Assembly: GCF_008806385.1 (NCBI RefSeq)
Contig: NZ_VZZK01000025.1
Span: forward strand, 37,541 to 101,540
DNA from: Methylobacterium soli
GTDB taxonomy: Bacteria > Pseudomonadota > Alphaproteobacteria > Rhizobiales > Beijerinckiaceae
Direction: 5' to 3'
DNA length: 64,000 nucleotides
The notes below the pieces were generated by a model. That model was not told the origin of the DNA. It saw only the letters and a program-made list of their open reading frames with translations, and searched no databases. This document shows, in pieces, positions 59,565-64,000 of this stretch. Every line of letters starts with the position of its first letter. The first letter of the stretch is position 1. The position numbers and the translations under genes are program-made.

Positions 59565-59747
59565 TCAGATCGGGTTGCAGCCCATGCCGTTCCGGCGCGC
59601 GTTCTCGATGCAGTGCGTCTTGCCCTCGTAGGGTTCCGTCGACGCGCCGACGATCCGGCTATTGGAGGCTGTCCGGCGCCAGCGCCAGCCGTCACGATTC
59701 TTATAGATCTCCCATGTGTCGCCGTTGGTGTCCTTACAGGTGCCCAT
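59565..59747 (-). CDS. YegP/DUF1508-like small protein
   Basis: A 60-aa protein with EIYKNRDGWRWRRTASNSRI then VGASTEPYEGKTHCIENARR, the pattern of a single DUF1508 (YegP) repeat, where the usual form is FRWRLKAANG...EGYSSK. Function unknown in the family. ATG 59747 has AGGGGGG upstream. Codon use is more A+T-tolerant than the neighbours, hinting at transfer. A perfect inverted repeat lies just upstream. Confidence 0.75.
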   Translation of the reverse strand: MGTCKDTNGDTWEIYKNRDGWRWRRTASNSRIVGASTEPYEGKTHCIENARRNGMGCNPI

Positions 59748-59766
59748 CGTGCCCCCCTACGCTCGA

Positions 59767-59787
59767 TTGCAAACTCTAGGTTTGCAA
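59767..59787. promoter_or_regulatory. Inverted repeat upstream of the YegP-like gene
   Basis: TTGCAAAC-TCTAG-GTTTGCAA has perfect 8-bp arms, 20 bp before the ATG of the minus-strand gene, in the right place for an operator over its promoter. Confidence 0.55.
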
Positions 59788-60015
59788 AGACAACTTAGTG
59801 AGTGTTTTCTCGCGATCAATCACCTGCATTCGCCTATCCCCAGCGCCGACAGCCTCCGTCCGCAGGGGCGCCCGCAACATCCGTGCTGCGGGACGATCCG
59901 AACTGCACCTGCGGAGCGCCGTGGCGTGCACCGCGCCCCCGTCTCCAAGCGCTGACCCCATGCATCGGCGGGGGATTGCGCAGGGGCCGAAAGCCTGAAA
60001 ACACGCGTCCTTCGG

Positions 60016-60043
60016 TTGCAATCGCCTTCGATGTCCAGATAAT
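60016..60043 (+). promoter_or_regulatory. Candidate promoter of the MFS/CoA-transferase operon
   Basis: TTGCAA (60016-60021), 16 bp, GATAAT (60038-60043). The palindrome TGAATTCA (60043-60050) overlaps the start region. The rest of the 59788-60175 gap holds no recognisable gene. Confidence 0.5.
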
Positions 60044-60175
60044 GAATTCAATATACGAGAGGCGGCCGGCCGTGACGGCGCCGCCCTCGCCCGGCGAGCA
60101 TCCCGAACGGGAGCGGCCGAGGCGCGATAAGCCGGGACAAACCGGCGTGATGGTTGGAAACGAAAGGGAAGGCTC

Positions 60176-61471
60176 ATGATGAAGCGCCTGAGCGCGACGA
60201 ACAGCGTGCTGTTCCTGCTCTGCCTGATGTACTTCATTACCTATCTGGACCGGGTGAACATCGCGACGGCGGGCTCGGTGATCAGCCAGGATCTCGGCCT
60301 CTCGAACACGCAGTTCGGCCTGATCCTCTCGGCCTTCGCCTACCCGTACGCGATCTTCCAGGTCATCGGCGGCTCGGTCGGCGACCGGTTCGGGGCGCGC
60401 CGCACGCTCCTCGTCTGCGGCATGATCTGGGCGGCGGCGACCATCCTGACCGGCCTCGTCGGCGGCCTCGTCAGCCTGTTCCTGGCCCGCGTCCTCCTGG
60501 GCTTCGGCGAGGGCGCCACCTTCCCGACCGCGACCCGCGCCATGCAGAACTGGACGGAGCCGGGCAAGCGCGGCTTCGCGCAGGGCATCACCCACGCCTT
60601 CGCGCGCCTCGGCAACGCCGTCGCGCCGCCGATCGTCGCCTTCCTGATCTACCATGTGGGCTGGCGCTACAGCTTCGTCGTGCTCGGAGCCCTGAGCTTC
60701 ATCTGGGTGGTGGTCTGGTACCTCTATTTCCGGGACGATCCGTCCGACCACAAGCGCATCACCCAGGCCGAGCTCGACGTGCTGCCCCCGCCCCGCAAGG
60801 TCGGCGCCAAGCAATCCGTGCCGTGGGGCCGCCTGACGAAGCGCATCCTGCCCGTGACGGTGACCTATTTCTGCTACGGCTGGACCCTGTGGCTGTTCCT
60901 CGGCTGGCTGCCGACCTTCTTCAAGCAGAGCTACGGCCTCGATTTGAAGAACTCGGCGCTGTTCGCCTCGGGCGTGTTCTTCGCGGGCGTCATCGGCGAC
61001 ACCCTGGGCGGCGTCCTCAGCGACGGCATCCTCAAGCGCACCGGCAGCATCAAGCTCGCCCGGCTCTCCGTCATCGTGGTGGGCTTCCTCGGCGCGGCCG
61101 CGAGCCTCACGGGCGTGTTCTTCACCCACGACCTCACCGCGGTGGCGCTGCTCCTGTCCTCCGGCTTCTTCTTCGCGGAGCTCGTGATCGGCCCGATCTG
61201 GTCGGTGCCGATGGACATCGCGCCGAAATATGCCGGCACGGCGAGCGGCCTGATGAACACGGGCTCGGCGGTGGCCGCGATCGTGTCGCCGATCGTGTTC
61301 GGCCTCGTGGTCGACATGACGGGCGACTGGACGCTGCCCTTCGCGGGCTCGATCGGCCTCTGCCTCCTGGGCGCCGGGCTCGCCTTCACCATGCATCCCG
61401 AGCACCCCTTCCTGGAGGAGGGCGGCGAGGTGATGCCGCCCCTGCCCGGGGCGGCGGCGGCGACCCGCTGA
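60176..61471 (+). CDS. MFS transporter, anion:cation symporter type
   Basis: A 431-aa, 12-segment carrier with the ACS-family start FLLCLMYFITYLDRVNIATA, GSVGDRFGARRTLLVCG (motif A) and LGFGEGATFPTATRAMQNWT. Such carriers take up sugar acids, aromatic acids or similar anions. It starts at ATG 60176 after AAGGGAAGG. It is followed by a CoA-transferase and an enoyl-CoA hydratase-like gene, so its substrate probably enters CoA-linked breakdown. Confidence 0.9.
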   Translation: MMKRLSATNSVLFLLCLMYFITYLDRVNIATAGSVISQDLGLSNTQFGLILSAFAYPYAIFQVIGGSVGDRFGARRTLLVCGMIWAAATILTGLVGGLVSLFLARVLLGFGEGATFPTATRAMQNWTEPGKRGFAQGITHAFARLGNAVAPPIVAFLIYHVGWRYSFVVLGALSFIWVVVWYLYFRDDPSDHKRITQAELDVLPPPRKVGAKQSVPWGRLTKRILPVTVTYFCYGWTLWLFLGWLPTFFKQSYGLDLKNSALFASGVFFAGVIGDTLGGVLSDGILKRTGSIKLARLSVIVVGFLGAAASLTGVFFTHDLTAVALLLSSGFFFAELVIGPIWSVPMDIAPKYAGTASGLMNTGSAVAAIVSPIVFGLVVDMTGDWTLPFAGSIGLCLLGAGLAFTMHPEHPFLEEGGEVMPPLPGAAAATR

Positions 61472-61482
61472 GGGCCCGGCCG

Positions 61483-62709
61483 ATGCGGGACAACGCTCAG
61501 AAGCGCGGCGGCCCCCTGGCGGGCGTGCGGGTCATCGAGCTCGCCCACATCATGGCGGGCCCGGTCTGCGGGCTGATGCTCGGCGACATGGGCGCCGAGG
61601 TCATCAAGGTGGAGAAGATCGACGGCGGCGACGACACCCGCCGCTCGGTCCCCCCGGCGCTCGAGGGCGAGAGCGCCGCCTACCTGATGATGAACCGCGG
61701 CAAAGAGGGCATCGCCCTCGATCTCAAGGCGCCCGAGGGCAAGGCGGTCCTGCGCCGCCTCCTCGGCGGGGCCGACATCCTGATCGAGAACTACCGGGCC
61801 GGCACGATGGAGCGCCTCGGCCTCGGCTACGACAGCCTCAAGGCCGAGTTCCCGGGCCTGATCTACGCCTCGCTCTCGGGCTTCGGCCGCTCCGGCCCCT
61901 ACGCGGACCGGGCCGGGTTCGACCTCGTGGCGCAGGGCATGAGCGGGCTCATGAGCGTCACCGGCGAGGGGCCGGGCCGGCCGCCGATGAAGTGCGGCCC
62001 CCCCGTCACCGACATCACGGCCGGCATCCTGGCGGCCATGGGGGTGCTCGCCGCCTACACGCACCGGCTGAAGACCGGCGAGGGGCAGGTGGTCGACACC
62101 TCCCTGTTCGAGGCCGGCATCACCCTGACCTACTGGCAATCGGCGATCAGCATGGCGACCGGGCTGCCGCCGGGGCCGATGGGCTCGGCCCACCCGCTAA
62201 ACGCCCCCTACGAGGCCTTCGAGACCGCCGACGGCTGGATCACCATCGGGGCGGCGAACCAGACGAACTGGCTGCGCCTCCTCGAGGTCCTGGGCGCCGA
62301 GGATCTGGCGAGCGACCCCCGCTTCGGCCAGAACCGCGACCGCATGGCCAACCGCGAGGCCCTGGCGGCCGCGCTCAGCCCCCATTTCCGGAGCGCGCCT
62401 TCGGCCGATTGGCTGGCCCGCCTCGAGGCCGGCGGCGTGCCGGCCGGGCCCGTCCTCGACGTGGCCGCCATGCACGCGGATCCGCAGGCGCTCGCCCGCG
62501 AGATGGTGGTGGAGGTCGACCACACCCGCATCGGCCCGATGCGGACGCTCGGCCTGCCGGTCAAGTTCTCCCAGACCCCGGGCCGGGTCCATGGGCCGGC
62601 GCCGCTCCTGGGCGAGCACAGCCGCGCCATCCTGCGCGGCGCCGGCTACGCGGAGGACGCCATCGACGACCTGATCGCGCGCGGCGTCGTGCGCGAGACC
62701 CTGGCGTGA
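61483..62709 (+). CDS. Family III CoA-transferase (CaiB/BaiF)
   Basis: A 408-aa protein: GVRVIELAHIMAGPVCGLML, GDMGAEVIKVEKIDGGDDTR, IENYRAGTMERLGLGYDSLK, and catalytic Asp147 in AGFDLVAQGMSGL. It moves CoA between carboxylic acids. The start is 11 bp after the transporter stop, so co-transcription is likely. The exact substrates cannot be read from the sequence. Confidence 0.93.
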   Translation: MRDNAQKRGGPLAGVRVIELAHIMAGPVCGLMLGDMGAEVIKVEKIDGGDDTRRSVPPALEGESAAYLMMNRGKEGIALDLKAPEGKAVLRRLLGGADILIENYRAGTMERLGLGYDSLKAEFPGLIYASLSGFGRSGPYADRAGFDLVAQGMSGLMSVTGEGPGRPPMKCGPPVTDITAGILAAMGVLAAYTHRLKTGEGQVVDTSLFEAGITLTYWQSAISMATGLPPGPMGSAHPLNAPYEAFETADGWITIGAANQTNWLRLLEVLGAEDLASDPRFGQNRDRMANREALAAALSPHFRSAPSADWLARLEAGGVPAGPVLDVAAMHADPQALAREMVVEVDHTRIGPMRTLGLPVKFSQTPGRVHGPAPLLGEHSRAILRGAGYAEDAIDDLIARGVVRETLA

Positions 62710-62777
62710 TAGGGCTCGGCCCGACCCTTCCCGGCCCGCGGGAGAGCCTTGCGAGCCGCACAGCGAAAGATCCCGCG

Positions 62778-63572
62778 ATGAGCGCCGACCCCGCCACCGA
62801 CGAGCTTCTGTTCACCCAGGACGCGGCCGGCATCGCCCGCATCGTCCTGAACCGGCCGCAGGCGCGCAACGCCCTCACCTTCGCGATGTACGAGGGCCTG
62901 ATCACCCTCGCGGGCAAGATCGAGGCGGATGCCGGGATCAAGGCGGTGATCATCACGGGGGCGGGCGAGAAGGCCTTCGCGGCCGGCACCGACATCGCCC
63001 AGTTCCGCAGCTTCACGACGCCCGAGGACGCGCTGGGCTACGAGCGCTTCATGGACCGGGTGCTCGGGAGCCTGGAGCGCCTGCGCGTGCCGACCATCGC
63101 GGCGATCGCGGGCGCCTGCACGGGCGGCGGCGCGGCGATCGCGGCGGCCTGCGACCTGCGGATCGCCACGCGCGACGCCCGCTTCGGCTTCCCCATCGCC
63201 CGCACCCTCGGCAATTGCCTGTCGCAGGGCAACCTGAACCGGCTCTCGGGCCTGATCGGCCCCGCCCGCGTCAAGGACATCCTGTTCACCGCCCGCCTCG
63301 TCGGCGCCGAGGAGGCCCTCGCCATCGGCCTCGCCAGCGAGGTGGTGGCGGACGCCCCCGCCCTCGAGGCCCGCGCCACCGAACTCGCGACGCTTCTGGC
63401 CGGCCACGCCCCGCTCACCCTCCAGGCCACCAAGGAGGGCCTGCGCCGCCTGCAGGAGGGCGACGCGGGCGCGGGCGAGGACCTCATCCTGCAATGCTAC
63501 ATGAGCCAGGATTTCCGCGAGGGCATGGAGGCGTTCCTGGCCAAGCGCCCGCCGCGCTGGACGGGGCGCTGA
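62778..63572 (+). CDS. Enoyl-CoA hydratase/isomerase family protein, atypical active site
   Basis: A 264-aa crotonase-fold protein: IVLNRPQARNALTFAMYEGL, oxyanion-hole segments KAFAAGTDIAQF and GACTGGGAAIAAACDL. Where hydratases have PEINLGIIPGAGGTQ, this protein has FPIARTLGNCLSQGN, lacking both catalytic Glu residues. A different reaction (isomerase, hydrolase or lyase type) is likely. It is 68 bp downstream of the CoA-transferase gene on the same strand. Ends before a perfect hairpin. Confidence 0.9.
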   Translation: MSADPATDELLFTQDAAGIARIVLNRPQARNALTFAMYEGLITLAGKIEADAGIKAVIITGAGEKAFAAGTDIAQFRSFTTPEDALGYERFMDRVLGSLERLRVPTIAAIAGACTGGGAAIAAACDLRIATRDARFGFPIARTLGNCLSQGNLNRLSGLIGPARVKDILFTARLVGAEEALAIGLASEVVADAPALEARATELATLLAGHAPLTLQATKEGLRRLQEGDAGAGEDLILQCYMSQDFREGMEAFLAKRPPRWTGR

Positions 63573-63615
63573 GGCGCCGCGGTTCCTGCTCCGCACGCTT
63601 GCTCCTGACCTGAAA

Positions 63616-63656
63616 CGCGAGGCGGCCCGGACCGCCTTGGTCCGGGCCGCCTCGCG
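63616..63656. terminator. Perfect 18-bp hairpin between convergent genes
   Basis: Arms 63616-63633 and 63639-63656 are perfectly complementary around the loop GCCTT. It lies between the hydratase-like gene and the convergent TRAP permease gene. No U-tract follows. Confidence 0.75.
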
Positions 63657-63670
63657 CACATCGGGGCGTG

Positions 63671-64000
63671 CTACCGGGTCGTCGGCAGCAGCACGTTCGG
63701 CAGCCACATGGCGATGCCGGGGACGAGGCAGAGGATCAGGATCGCCACCGCCATCAGGATCACGAAGGGAAGCGTGCCCCAGATGATGTCCGAGAGCGGG
63801 ATGTCGGGGGCGATGTTCTTGATCACGAAGATGTTGAGGCCCACCGGCGGGTGGATCAGGCCCATCTCCATGGTGATGGTCATCACGACGCCGAACCAGA
63901 CGAGGTCGAAGCCGGCGGCCTTGAGCGGCGGCAGGATGATGGGTGCCGTCATCAGGATGATCGAGACCGGCGGCAGGAAGAAGCCCAGCACGATCACCAT
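63671..64000 (-). CDS. TRAP transporter large permease (DctM), C-terminal part
   Basis: The last 109 codons before the stop are visible; the gene continues beyond the right edge, so the ATG at the edge is internal. The segment PPVSIILMTAPIILPPLKAA, then FGVVMTITMEMGLIHPPVGL and NIFVIKNIAPDIPLSDIIWG is the conserved C-terminal region of DctM, the channel-forming subunit that works with DctQ and a periplasmic binding protein. Substrate unknown, possibly an organic acid. It is convergent with the CoA-transferase/hydratase genes. Confidence 0.92.
   Translation of the reverse strand: MVIVLGFFLPPVSIILMTAPIILPPLKAAGFDLVWFGVVMTITMEMGLIHPPVGLNIFVIKNIAPDIPLSDIIWGTLPFVILMAVAILILCLVPGIAMWLPNVLLPTTR

Noticed and set aside
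1..64000. tRNA, rRNA, insertion sequence or phage attachment site
   Set aside because: No tRNA cloverleaf, rRNA segment, transposase or integrase was recognised; GTA clusters do not carry integrases.

Overview
The window is very G+C-rich throughout and reads as the chromosome of a Hyphomicrobiales (Rhizobiales) alphaproteobacterium, most likely Methylobacterium or a close relative. The support is a MucR regulator, a rhizobial-type gene transfer agent (GTA), MeaB, a DUF6456 protein, MdcA-H malonate decarboxylase and an AsmA protein. The genus is an inference from gene content; no rRNA or tRNA is present to test it. I see no CRISPR array, insertion sequence or tRNA gene.

Region 1 (1-19.3 kb) is a GTA structural cluster on the minus strand in the RcGTA order: small and large terminase, portal, prohead protease, capsid, adaptor, tail proteins, NlpC/P60 peptidase, megatron, and a DUF2793 protein cut by the left edge. 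A near-consensus promoter sits before the small terminase. The cluster looks eroded and invaded. The adaptor (gp6) is fused in frame to the tail terminator (gp8) and the stopper (gp7) is absent. The distal-tail gene (gp12) carries a frameshift next to a 17-bp minisatellite. The tail-assembly chaperone has no usable start codon. A RelE/ParE-type toxin-antitoxin pair lies between gp14 and gp15 on the other strand. Between capsid and adaptor is a 3.3-kb island of three serine proteases plus a small protein resembling the N-terminal domain of one of them.

Region 2 (19.4-43.9 kb) is mostly housekeeping and envelope genes: a PAS histidine-kinase-like protein with a degenerate ATPase domain, SufE, DUF6456 (frameshifted), MucR, oligopeptidase B, an AsmA protein, UvrD/PcrA helicase, PhoH, two small secreted proteins, a YafK-type L,D-transpeptidase, a DUF1796 protein, AccA, 3-hydroxybutyrate dehydrogenase, a CsbD-like protein, a C15-type peptidase overlapping MeaB, an alpha/beta hydrolase, a transglutaminase and an acidic small protein. 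Upstream of meaB is a hairpin-rich stretch with a possible Thr/Ile-rich leader peptide.

Region 3 (43.9-52.4 kb) is a complete biotin-independent malonate decarboxylase locus. mdcACDEGBH runs on the minus strand, and the transporter genes madL/madM plus a FadR-type GntR regulator run divergently on the plus strand. The divergent promoters overlap GTATAC-like motifs.

Region 4 (52.4-64 kb) holds a MarR regulator divergent from a ClC chloride channel with a 15-bp palindrome between them, a second L,D-transpeptidase, a nitrate/nitrite-type MFS carrier, a double-TetR regulator, a YegP-like protein, and an apparent catabolic set (MFS permease, family III CoA-transferase, enoyl-CoA hydratase-like protein). 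The right edge cuts a TRAP large permease gene.

Short tandem duplications of 14-24 bp recur across the whole window, often at gene starts or ends.
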